64,000 nucleotides of DNA from Spirodela intermedia (taxonomy: Eukaryota > Streptophyta > Magnoliopsida > Alismatales > Araceae). Of the stretch, positions 22,465-35,500 are shown one piece after another. Every line of letters begins with the position of its first letter. The stretch's first letter is position 1. The notes under the pieces are model-generated. The model was not told the DNA's origin, made no database searches, and was given only the letters and a program-made list of their open reading frames with translations. Position numbers and translations under genes: made by a program. Location of the stretch: assembly GCA_902729315.2 (NCBI GenBank), contig LR746265.1, positions 6,311,892 through 6,375,891 of the forward strand, read 5' to 3'.

Positions 22465-25400
22465 CTAGATCAGCTCCAGGAATAGCGCCTCTTGCTTGCT
22501 TGTCAGTCCCAGATCGCTGAAGGAGAGGCCGCTTTCCTCCTCGCCAAAAGCCCGTCGAGGGTAGGGCCTTACCTGTGAACAGAGCCACTAGCTGCACCTT
22601 AACCTTGCCTTCAACAGATGAGAAAAAAAAAATACATGCAGGGAATGATCTTAGGTAGAGCCTAGATAGCTGAGTCAATACGATTCAGATCAGCTCTGTT
22701 CCTCTTCATCGAGTAATCTCTCTCCTGTTTAAACGAATTCAATGCTTGCAGAATTAACCCAGAAAAAAAAAAACCATATTTCAAGTCTCAGATAAGCCTC
22801 ATGCAAAGGTCACTAGCAGTTGAATAATCCTATGAAGCAGGAAATAAAAAGCTAAGAACGATTTCCACAGACATTCTCCTCGCATGCCCACGAGTGGGCG
22901 GGCGGGCTTCCCCTGGCATCTTCCGACAGTACAAAAGCAGAAGAAGGAAATTTTATGATAAAACTTGCTCTGATACTATGCAGATCAAAATAATTACCAA
23001 TTTGTACGTTCGGGGCTTGGCCACCCTCCCGGTGTCAATGAAATCAAAAAGCGACTGCAAGGCGACGCAGATGTGAGACTGAGAAACAACAAGAAAAGAA
23101 GCATAAAATATGCCATGAGATCGATCGATCTATCTATCTACCTGGAGCTTGTCGGACTTGAGAAAACGACGCCCATGACGACTTCCATCGGGCATTCGAA
23201 CCAGGAGTGTCACCGCATTTTCGTCATCTGTGGAGGGTTCGACGGGAAGTGATGCTAATTTTGCAGTAAGCGCCCTCTCAAACTCCTGTGGCAGATTTTG
23301 GAGCAGTTGAAGCTCATCATCAGAAACACGAACATAAAACGGCGATATGTAAGATTCTCTTAAGGTACAGTGATACAAATCATGACAAGGGATGACTCTC
23401 GCCAACTCTATGACATAATACAAATCTAAAGTCTTATTGTGTGTATATGCCGCAAGACCATTTGATTCTCCTGCCTAACACAGAAACTTGCACTGGAACA
23501 ATAGAAACTTGCACTGCCTAACACAGAAACTTGCACTGGAACAATAGAAACTTGCATTGCCTACCAACCAAAAAATTCAATTGTAACATACAACCAAAAA
23601 CGGGACTGCAATCTCTATGTGGAGTTGATACGAGATTGCTATAATTAACTATTTATTCCATCTGAAATAAATATTTACACCCAAAATGTTTACATTTGAA
23701 TTTGGGCAATCAAATATTTTCTGATATAATACGATCGTGATTGCCTTTTGCAATTGCCACATCACATTGAGATTTAGGATGAGCTAGACTAGCTCATCCT
23801 AAAATCTGTTGATGCTGTAATATAAAAAATATAAAATTCAGGATCGTCTCTACCGACTTTCAAATAAAAGAAGGGTAAAGAGGTGTATTGGCTCCCCCCC
23901 TTTAAGGAGGATCGTCAAGGACTGATCAAACACCAAAATAAAGACAAGATAACAAGTGGCAACAATCATTTCGATCTGGGCATCAGTTTTCTTTACTTGG
24001 CAATACCAAAATGGCAAACCCAGCAGTCAATTTCCCTCCTACTTTTGAAACAGTACCAAAATAATCTTCCTTAATATTCCCTCCCTCCCTCCCTCCCTCA
24101 TCAACCCTTTTCCAAATAGGACATCAAGTATTAGAGCAGTCTTTAGGCCTCATTGTGACGCATAAATTACAACAGGCAATCTTCCTCGAGATTCCAGTAC
24201 TAGAATTGGCTTCGACCCTTGGCCAAGTCACTTAAAACATGCCATTTATAACAAAACTTAATTTACTCGCAAGACTTAAAAACATGGATGTCACATTTTA
24301 ATGCAAGATGCTTAATAACAAAGAAAAAGGTAAGATCACTCTGCGTGCCATAAAACCAAAATAAAATTTCAAGTATGATGGCCTGTCAAACCATATTCTT
24401 AGTTATCATGCGAATCAGCCATACCTCTTCTTCCAACTTTTTCTTGCGTATTTCTTCCTCTTGATATTTTTCCTTCTGGAGAGCGGCTTCTCTGGCTGCT
24501 GTTTCTTCCAGACGGCGAAGTTCGGCTTCCTGCATGGCTTTCAACTCCTTTTCTCTATCTGCTTGTAGTGCCGCCAGGTACTCATCATCCTGAAAACTAA
24601 TCTTCTTACTAGTCTACTTCACAAATACGACAACAGAGCTTCTATATACATATATTAAAAGAAACCTGCTGTTCCCGTAGCATGCGTTGTGCAGCTAGTG
24701 TTGGTGAGGGAGGACGATGTGTCCAAGGATAAAAGCCAGTATGTCTGCCAGGCCCTACTTGAACTTCTTGATGATCTGGGTAAGAAAATTTATACGTGTC
24801 CCTCTCTGGAATCCCACCAAACATTGCAGCTTCAAGCATTACTGCTTCATCATGTTCTTCAGATGTAATGCCTCCCCACTTGGTTCAGAAAAACAAAAGA
24901 AGATTAGCATTCGATCTATAAAAGGAAAAAAACTAAATGGAAAGATACGTCTGAGATAAAATTAAATCATATAATTGATTTCTAAAATAAAATAAAATAA
25001 AACGCCTATTCCTTCAACTTAATGAAAGAAATACCTCGTCTGCTTCCCTGTTGTTCTGAGGATAGGTACCAACATCGTGAGTCTGAGGACTAGATGGTGG
25101 ACTGTCGTCCAATTGTATGGCTTCCTTCGAAGAGTTGCCTGCTTCAGAAGCAATATGTCTAGAATGACGCCTCACCAATGGCTGTTCATCTATCTCTTCT
25201 AATTCATCTTCATGGGAGCGATTTCCTTCTGATAGAAATTGCCTTGTTCCACCACTTGATGTACCAGGCTCTTGCCTTCTACAGCCAATGAAAATGTATC
25301 AGTGCTTGAACCGAAACAGGAGAGAACAGGAAAGTAAATAAACTACAGTTAAGTTTTCCTTCACAAAGAATTTCAAGTTTATTTTAGATGATAAGAAAAT

Positions 25401-28400
25401 GGTTCTCATTGTTAGCCCTGATGATTCCTATCATTAAAATAAACGATATTTTGATAGGCAAAAATTCAAAGTTCAAATATAAATAGTAAATGTCCACCCG
25501 TATTGTAACCTTGGTGTTCAATCCTTTTATTAAATGAACATTGACTAAATTTGGACAACAAAAAAAATCAAAATTGGTCCATTTCAGATTCACCCAATAA
25601 GAAGTCAATGTACAAAGGTTACAGCCCTGTTATTGATCCCCAAATTAAAACAACGTATCAGTCCACTCATAGACAGAAATTCAATTCATATTATCCTTCT
25701 TTAGCAGCACTAAGAGCTATAATTTTGAATTGTAGATAACAACAGGGAACCCCAAAAAAACCACAACTGCCAAGAGCTACATTTCCTAGCATTTGAAAGT
25801 ATCCCTCTGGGCTCTCAGGGTTTTGACATTCTGTCATGCTCAAATCTCCTACCTAACAAATTCCAGGAATAGGACCACACTAGCAGAATAAGATTGGTAA
25901 TGTTAATGATGGCATACCATAGGGATAACATACTTAAGAAACACACCAATGTGATCAACGAAGAAAACAATCATAGAAAGGAGAGGCACACCAAATAGAC
26001 TTATAATCACGAAAAGAAAATTCTTAACAGAAATGGAAAATACAGTGCAGCGTAAACACACAGCATCCACCTTCTACTAAAGGTCGGCTTGGTCTTCTCA
26101 TCAAGTTCCACTATAGATGATGAGCTAGCATGCCCCATTTGATCAATAAGAACACCCTTCTCATGTGGGGTTCTTTCTTGTTCTCCTGTCTGCAGCGTGA
26201 CATAAATATCAAACAAATATAAAATAAATATATCAAAAAACGAGAACACAAAAAAAATCGTATGATTGAAAGGCCTTCAAAGACAATGAAACTGCACGAG
26301 CAAGCTCAGGGTCCTCCAAAGAATGATGCCTTTCAGGTAATTGGCCACTATATGGCACCTAAAGTAGTACGAAAATGGCCACATGCTCAAGGAAAAAGAG
26401 TAATGCGGAAAACGAAAGGAACAAAATATGCAAACAGGGCAAAGACATACATTAGGCGCATCAAATTCTAGGCTCGAATATCCCTGAGTATCACGTTTTG
26501 AAGCTTCAATAGCAGCCTTGATCATTTCTTCTTCAATGTCATTGTTATCAGCCACCATGCCCACCTGAGGAGCGCTAGGTTCAAGAACTGTCCCACGAGG
26601 ATGATCGTATCTTTCTTCAGTTTGGCCAGGAACAGAAGCATTCAGTGCAACAGGAAGGTCCTCATCTTCTTCATCCACAGTAACATGTCCAAAAGTTTCT
26701 GGTCCAACCATGGTATCATTTTCAGTAAGAAATTCAATGTTTGGACCATGACTGGACGGACCAGAATGGTTGTTGTCACCCTTGAATTCTATGGGAATCT
26801 CCCTCACTTCACGAGGATGTGAAATTCTCGGAGCACGGCTTCTAACATCAACACCACCTCTTCTACCAAAGGATGTTCTGCCTATGTGTTCGTCCAGGAG
26901 TGAGAATGGATTTAAACTTCCACTGGCTAATAACACTGGGAAAGGAGGCCCCACTGTTTCAACATTTATGGGTTCATCTATATCCATGATGTCATCATGT
27001 GAAGCAGGAGCCTCTGTGGGACGTGAGCTGGATAAAGACGTAAACATTCAGCAAAAAACTAAAATAACAAAAAAATTAAAGAAGCCTCTCAATCAACTAT
27101 GAACTTGAAGAAAAATGGCGAGCAGATACATACTTGACTCTCTCTCCTTCACTAAAGTGAGCATTCAGAGCTGCACTAAGATCCCCACCATGCTCCTATA
27201 TTTTGATCACATTTAGAAAGCACATCAAATTAAGTGAAGGCATGCCTCAAAACAAGGGTAACAGTAGTTAAAATTTAATCCTATAGAAATTTTCAAGATG
27301 ATCAACTACATTAAACCACCTACTTACAGTCGGACAGATGTAACAACAGTAGAAGAAAGTATTCAACTAAAACGTATTCAGCCAATTACCCGGAGAGACT
27401 GTACACATCCAAGCATTGGATGCAATCATTTAGAACAAAGTGGATAGTTCAGCATGGCTAAGACATACCAACAGAGGATCGTCCAGAGATAGTTCGGGAA
27501 AAAGAAGATCGGTGTTCAGTAGGGGTTCCCAATATAAATAGCCTCAGTGCTTTTGTGGAGATTTCTAACTTGGAAGAGGACAATTTTATTCTCATTTATG
27601 AAAAAGAGATCCAACCACACTTGTCAGTATAAACATCTACTCGAATTTCAGATATATATCAGATGTGGACAAAAACTAGTCATCTGATAACCGTCTCCCA
27701 AAAAATCCTTAGTCTTGACAAAAGCAGATGCTTTGTCAACAAGTCTCTAATAAACTAGCCGACTCTCTAAATAACCAATTTTTAATACCCGTTGAAAACT
27801 GTGAAGAACTTGAGTTCTTCTTCCCAAACTACTCAATAGGTGAAATACAGATGGATTAGAATGCTTCTCTATGCAAATATCAGCTTACACATGGAAAAGT
27901 TCCCATTATATTTAATCTTGGGACTCATCTTTATGCTTCTGCACAACGACTGTCTCGTTTGAGTAATCATTTTTCCTCCAAAGATGGAAACTAAAGTTTG
28001 AGTAGTACATTTCTGGTTAAAACCAATGATGCCTGTATTTTGAAACCAAAAAAAGTTCCATATTTCACTTTCTTTAGCAACTGGAAAGTCAGTGGATTTG
28101 TAAATGTAATCAGACTGCACTTTGATTGCATTTTATGTTGCTACACTCGCTAAATAATAAAACCACCTGATATCCCCAATATAGCGAAAACTCAATCAAT
28201 AAGCCAACACTTCTTTTGACATAGAAAACCGAGTAAATATATTTCTCACTGCGACACCAAGAGAGAACTAACCACGTGTTTTCGTCCGACAGAAATGTCA
28301 AGGAAGACAAATCAACAGCAGAACAATGGCGTGAGTTTCAGCCTCAGACAATCAAAGAAAACAACGGAAAATGATTTCCATTGTTTAGGAGGGGTACCGT

Positions 28401-28744
28401 GAAGATAAAATTAATTTAGATGGAAATGGAAAAAAAAATCATCGTTTCCCCACGGAATAATGGTGATTCGTCAATCGCATTTACATATCGTCTCGACAGG
28501 TACGCTAGCCGCAATACGACGTAGTAAAAAACCCCAACAATCTTCGGGTTAAATGGCGTCGCGAGGAAAAAGATCTACGCGGGAACATTTGAAGCGAGAA
28601 GAAGACGACGAGAACCGAGGGATAAGAACAGCCAGTTGTTTATGGGGAAAGGATCTTTACCTCGAGTTTCTGCAACGCCACCGCCTCCGAAGCGCCGGTG
28701 ACGCTCATGAAGGTCTCGATCACGTCCTGCTGTGGCCTCCCCAT
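22465..28744 (-). CDS. PUX8: Plant UBX domain-containing protein 8-like (UBA/UIM/UBX adaptor)
   Basis: The model has ten exons: 28744-28661, 27195-27134, 27027-26451, 26189-26071, 25278-25035, 24878-24666, 24589-24425, 23285-23142, 23054-22998 and 22572-22465. They total 1773 nt and 590 residues, with all splices GT-AG and in frame. Residues 1-48 form a UBA-like fold ([20 protein letters not shown]...). A UIM-like helix lies at about 212-227 ([16 protein letters not shown]), and a second acidic helix, [15 protein letters not shown], at about 369-383. Residues 434-488 are a charged coiled coil. The UBX domain fills about 505-590 ([19 protein letters not shown] to [12 protein letters not shown]). 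PUX proteins recruit the AAA ATPase CDC48/p97 to ubiquitinated cargo. Intron 1 is about 1.5 kb. Length and architecture fit PUX8. Confidence 0.93.
23471..23556. repeat. 43-bp tandem duplication in a PUX8-like intron
   Basis: Two adjacent near-identical 43-bp copies, 23471-23513 and 23514-23556. Each contains two CAGAAACTTGCA/TAGAAACTTGCA-type sub-units. They lie in the intron between exons 7 and 8. Confidence 0.85.
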
Positions 28745-29554
28745 CGGAGTTCCCACGACGAAGGGGAAATCGGCGGCGAGTAACAAACTTTCCTCCTCTC
28801 CCTTCCGACCCAATCCCAACGCAAGCCGTCGGAGGTAGAAGGACGAAGAAAAATCTGGGAATTCTCGCGGATTTCTCTCCCTCCCAGCTATATATTTTTC
28901 CAGGAGGTTTCCTCTGAACGGAACAGGTGTTGCCGCCGAGGCACCTCCTTCCGCTGTTCCGCCGACGTGGGACTCTCCACAGAAGCTTTACTTGCAACTG
29001 AAGACTACCTTCGGGAGAAATTCCCATTATAGCCGCCGAAAGGTCGGTGGCATGCGGTTAGGTTACCGAAAATCCCTCTACTTACCGCATGAAATCCGAA
29101 GGAGAAATATTCATAAATATTCTTATACAAGTGTCTTTTATTATTTACACTGAAAATAGTATTTTATTAAAGAAGCCCTCTGCACCGGTAATCTTTTCTT
29201 CTCATACGATAGTTCCATGATATGATCGAGCTGACTCAGCTTGAGTTGACTTTAAACAGAGCTCGAGCTGGATCTATGTGCTGTTGGCAAACAGAGCATT
29301 GCACAAATGGTGATGGTTGACTAATCTTTTCTTCTCGTACGATAGTTCCATGATATGATCGAGTTGAATCGGCTTGAGTTGACTTTAAACAGAGCTCGAG
29401 CTGGATCTATGAACTGTTGGCAATCAGAGCATTGCACACATGGTCCAGAAAGAGTTCGTAGATGATAAAATCCAGCAGAAGCTGATGATAAAAATAAACA
29501 TATTCATAAATAGTAATCCCCCATATGATCTAAATAATGAAACACATTCATCAT
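28745..29554. other. Spacer between PUX8-like start and HAP2 stop
   Basis: Both genes run leftward, so this holds the PUX8-like promoter and 5' UTR and the HAP2 3' flank. A tandem duplication of about 122 bp per copy lies at 29189-29444. Short ORFs here are not convincing. Confidence 0.7.
29189..29444. repeat. Tandem duplication, period 133 bp
   Basis: Copy 1 starts at 29189 and copy 2 at 29322. Each begins TAATCTTTTCTTCTC and ends near GAGCATTGCACA(A/C)ATGGT, with only a handful of differences over about 122 bp. Confidence 0.9.
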
Positions 29555-32500
29555 TTACATCCGGTAAAGGGAGTGATTAAAAGCTTGATCACTGAGATTC
29601 CCATGGGCTTTGCTCGAGTGTGGCCTGACTTTTGTCTGGGTCTGATAGTCCTCGAGGCCATGGCTCCGATGGTGATGGTGCTGGTGATGGCGCCTGTGCT
29701 TGTGCGTCTTTTGATGAGCATGAAGATGGCAACGAGAGGGACTACCTCGGAGGCCACCATGTTCTTCCAGCTTAGAGGGCTCATGCTTTAGGCACTTCTT
29801 ATGGGGACGATGGTTGACTTTCTTGCACCACACCTCCTGGCGGCGGTACAGATGATCACCTTGGCCCTTCTTATGATGGGCGTGGAGAGGTCTACGATCC
29901 TTTGTGTGCTTGGAGGAGGCCCGGCTTCTCTTCTGCGGAGAGCCGCCGTTGGAGTGATCTTCCCACCAGTCGTAAAGAGGATCGAAGAGCCCTTTTTGGT
30001 GTAGGAGCCATAAGAGGATGGTGACTGAAATGGGGATAAATGTGGCATTTTTACATGCTCAAGTTAGAATCTGTAAGCATTGAGCGATAGAAGGTGAAGG
30101 AAATCACCTGATGGAAGGATGGCGAGAAGCAACACGAATAGTATGATCCAACTCACACAGACGTATTGAATGTGGCAAGCAAAGTCGAAGAAACTTGAGC
30201 ATTTGCTTCTATCCCAAGAAAAAAAGAGTTAATCATATCAGTTCACATCTGAAATAATGCATCTTTATTAATTTATGAATCACCCATTGATGAATGATTT
30301 TGATGTATCAAAAGATTAGACTATTTCTTCCCATCCACGCCCATCAGAGGAGCTGTTTCTGGCCATCATGAGATTATTACTAGTGTAAGAAAGAAGCTAA
30401 TTTTTAATATTTTTTTAGTGGACCCATATTCTTAAGCTAGATCAAGAAATAGAAATCGGTCAATCCAACCCAAATCAGTTGATTCTCTGCCATTTCTATG
30501 TATTTGACCGCCGGTCAGATATATTTAGGAGCGCTTGAGTCAGCTTGGCCATTCCGATCCCAACCTCCACTGAAGATAGTTATGGCAATTCTCACCAGGT
30601 CATCTGATCTCAGGCACCATTGTGAAAACAAGACAAGATCTTATTTTCTTTCGCAACTGTAAAACATCCGTTGTTAAAGTCCAAGCTCAATATTTGAAGA
30701 CATGATGGGACTCTCGAATTCTCTCCATAAAAGAGTCCTTCGGAAATCATTGACATTTTTCTCAAACACATCTATATATATCAACATTCATATCCTGAAA
30801 ATTAGTAATATTTTATAAAAATTGCAGTTTAGTTTCCCAATAAAGGTCCAACATAGTCCATGCCTATTTCCACACAAAAAAAAAATAGTTTCCAAAATTA
30901 AACTTCAAAAATATGGCAGCGTAAGGTGAAATTTTAGCATTCATTGAAGTTGAATCACCTAAAATATACTAAGAAATGAAAAGCATTCAGAAAAATGCTG
31001 AACACACTAAATCGAACATCTACATTGAAGAATGTCATTCTTCTTAAACAACTTTCACATTCAAATCAGTTTTTTTGGTTATGACATCCAGCTTGTTCAA
31101 TTGCATAAAGTTTCAGTAGTGAGGCGTTGGTTTATTGCTTCAGATTAAAATCTTCTCAGTGTCCATCACTTCCAGGCTATGAATATGCAAAAGCATTTCA
31201 ACTAACGGAACTCAATAATCAAATATCTAGTTTCCAGACCAGCATAGAAATCACTTTACGGGATTGTATTGATTTTTTTTTTCATATAAAGTCAACCATG
31301 TAAAATATTTTTAATGTTTCATACCTGCATGTTTTGCCAGTAAAGAAGTCAGCCAAACCTCCCCATACAGAATTCCATACGCCTTCAACAGCTTCAAAAA
31401 ATCCTCTGATGGCACCCTTTTCCACGCCATAACTATTACCAATCTGCTATTAGATCAGAAAATCCTATAATCATCAGACAGCCATCAGCCAAAGAGTCAG
31501 TCGAAACGTAATTTCATCAGATTGTGTAGTTCCCATATTTATATAACAAGGATTATCAAGTAGCAAGGATATCAAAAGAGTCAGAAAACGCTATAATAGA
31601 CCTTCTTAGTTATCTATTGAGTTGCAAATCCTTTGAATGTTTTCTACCTGGTAGAAACTACAGAGTCAGATTCAGAGTAAATGTCAGCAAACACTGTTGA
31701 GTAACCTCATTCTAAATACGCCATGCTAAATCCAATTTTAAGCATGACAGCAAACTTAAACTATTATCAATCGGTTGTTAGATATGTCATCTCACTTCTT
31801 TAATATAGTACCAAAGTTTTCCACATGGTAGAGACATATTCTATCTACATGTTAAGGAGACATGCTTGAACGTCTCATAAGGAGAACTCAGATGGACTCA
31901 GAGATAATATCCGTTATCTAACCATTTTCAATTGAATTCGACTTGAATGATCGGATTTACTATTAGGATACTAAAGCTCCTAACCGTTATCTGCATCTTT
32001 TTGTACAAATGTGGTAAATGTTATAATTAAATCACATTGAAATGAACAACTGCATCATTTGCTTAATATATTTTGGTTTACATTAATTAACAGTTAGTTT
32101 GAGTTAGAAAACCCAATTATTTACTAAACCTACTCAAATGTAAAAGATCCCCAAATTCTTTACAGATCACCAGTTGAGAAAGTTTCCATATATGAGAGGA
32201 AGGTGAATCACGTACTAATATTGGATGATGAATTCAATGACAATGAAATGGAATAGTTCAATCAACCTGTGTTCCATTGTCCAGAACAGTAGCTGTAGTT
32301 GTGAATTGGCACTCAGCTCTATCAACCTCACTGAAATCAGAATCTTTAAGAATCGCTGCAATCAGACAGAGTGCCATCATGTTAGATTTTGCATGGCAAA
32401 AAAGTTGAACAGTTATTAAATCTCACTATTATATTCTGTAAATTTGTTTCACCTGTGCATTCATATTTTGCAGCCTGATCAGTAGTCGGATATAGCTTGA

Positions 32501-35500
32501 ATGAGCGAGTAACAAACTCATTAGGTTTCATAATAAAGAACTGTTCCTGCAATCAGAAATCATGATATATTAGTTAAATTACATTTATCCCCAGAAAATT
32601 CTTGAAAAAATACCAGGCTGCAAGAGTTGCATTTTTCTTAAAACTTTCCACTAAGCCAACCACAATCTAGTTATAAAAAATCATAAATTCAGATTAATAA
32701 TCAATGTGGTCCTCGCTGTAAAAATGAACACATATGTAAGTGTATGTATCCTGGTACATGCCTTCTTGAACCCATCTTTTCACCAGAACGACATGAATTT
32801 TTGATTCATATGCCCGCACAGGTTTCTACCAGAAGATCAAGATGAATACGAATCCTGGTCAATTATGTCTCTATTAACCAGTATACAGGAAATTTGATTA
32901 CATTGAGCTTAACCCCTGATAGATATATTACTTTCGATGAAAATTAATCTTAATCATTTCCTGTGAAAATTGAAAATTCAAATCAATAAATATTTTAATA
33001 CTCCTTCATAAAAGCAATAATAGTTTAAATAGACAGAAAAGACATAAAAAGTAAATAGAAATTGTATAAAAGTTCCGGAAATTCCATGTATTTGAACTGA
33101 TGTAGTAGAGAGATAATCCATAAATCACTTAACAACCTATGTAAGAAAAATACCCCCGTATCCAATCAAAATAAAGAGAAAGATATCTGATAAGAAAAAT
33201 AACTAGCCATCCGATCCTATTCATCAAAGAATCCAGTACATCGGTTCTTAGTACAAGACCCGAGATGGAACTGAAATGGAATGAATGGATCCTCGGTTGC
33301 TCAAGTATCATTTTAGATTCCCATCCATAAAAATCCATTTCGGTCCAACCATACTTTTGCAAAAAATAATCAACTAGAATCTAAAGCCGGTTCCTGATCA
33401 CAAAAACTGAAAGTAGTACGATACGATCACACCTTCAGGCAGTCCCACTCACACTGCGAAATTGAAAATCAAAGAGTAAAATATTTTTAACATGATGGTC
33501 TGATCATGAAGGATTGAACCGGTTTTTACCAAGTCCAAACAAATAGAAAATTCGGAGTTCAGTATTTCCAGGAATTTTCTACACAACTCTTATGCAGACA
33601 AGGTCAACCGTATAAGACTGAATGGATATCAGAGTTTGCGGTTACTGATGGAAAATAACTACTTCGAGTGGTTAAAACCACACCCACAAACATGGGGAAC
33701 TCATGCTGAATGGAAATTTCAATGGCTCAGCTGATCTTAGTTCTCAAAAAAATGGATGTGTTTTTAGATGTCAATATGAAAAAGAAAAGGAAGAAAGAGG
33801 ACGTGCATTTACACAAACATAATTGGGAACTGGAAGAAAATACCTCCGTATGGCTAACACCTCGCAGGCATTGAAACTGCAGTGTAAAGGTAGCAAATAA
33901 ATAATCCGCGTAAATTTGCATGAAACTTTTTCACCGAGGACAGTTATAATATAAAATTACGTTATCAATTTGAATACAATCGTATCAAGACAGCATACAG
34001 GAAGAAAATAGATTTTATACCAATGAGCAGAGGAGTAGAATCTGAGAATATTCAAAACATTCAAACATGAAAATAGAAAAATTTCAAAGAACAGAAGGTT
34101 AGACATATTTTCAGAATATATCAATTAAGATGAGGCAAAGAATAGGACAGAAAAAAAACTTACAAAATTAAGATGAAGTCTTTTATTGAGCAGTAATTAG
34201 CCACGAACTCATCCCACTTGGGAAGATTACATACATATGAAAAATACTTTCACTTATTCAAAAGGAGCTTTTTCGATTACTAGGATTTCAAATTGAGAGA
34301 GTTTTAGAAATAAATACAATAATCCAATGCACTGGCATGAAATCGGACATTTCTTGCACTTAATTAAAGAAAAGGCAAGAATTTACAGTAATTAGCCAGT
34401 AAATTAGAATAAGGTATAATTGAGTGTGTGGATGAACGATCCATAATTACATGCAATTAGGAGTGCTTTATCTTAACTGTGTTGTGGTTTTTAAGAAAAT
34501 GGACTCTAGGACTCCGCTTCAGGAAGAATATTATGCTGACTGTTGTTCAACAGAAATATCCAAGTTGAAAAGCATCCTTTTATCGTAACAAAAAAACAAG
34601 GTTCAAAATGTCCGTTAAGAAAAGACAACTCCATAGAACTTCTAGTTTGATATCTTTCGTCATAGCATGATAGACTCTGTCAAAAGATAATTCACAACCC
34701 CTTTGTTTCCTTGGAGCCGACCACATCCAATTCTGAAATCAATTTCACCATATAGGGAGGAGAAAGGAAATGAAATTTCCAACCATGTAATTGATCAAAC
34801 GTAGGAAGCAAAAGGTGGTATATGGAGACCGTAAGAATAGAGTCTTCAACTTAGAAAACACATGGGCAGTAAGCATCAAAGTGAATCCAGCACATAATGG
34901 TAAATAGGATCACATGATATGATATTAAATAGGATAACATGGTAAAAATACTATATTGGCCAAAGGATTTGATAAAAATACTGACGCCTCCAATGATCTT
35001 AGGTTACCAGGAGTCCTAGCATCATATGATCTTAGGTTACTGCTCCAGTGCACATCATATGTATAAAACGAGACAATACATCATAATTAAATAAATAATA
35101 ATGGACCTATGATACACTTACTGTTAGGCTGTAAGATGCCTCCAATGTTCCAATGTTCTGGGCACTTATTTTGGCAGTTCCAAACTGAGTAAGCGCTTCG
35201 AATGTTGGAATACTGACGTTCACAATCTTTCCCGGGCTCCTGGTAAAAGGCACAAGTACAATGATCAAAGAATATTGAAATTCCGTTAATTCATTTATAT
35301 TATTTATTAAAATGAAGGGAAAATAACAATCGGAAAGAAGAAGAAACGGGCATTCATCCCCTTCTCGCCCAAGGGTATTCGAAAACCACTCATCCTCAAA
35401 AAAATTAACACATATGCACCTTGATCTGGCAGATTTCGAGGTTCTTAATCGTATTGATTAATTTTAACCCTTTTCTACCATTAAATTATGTTTTTTATAT

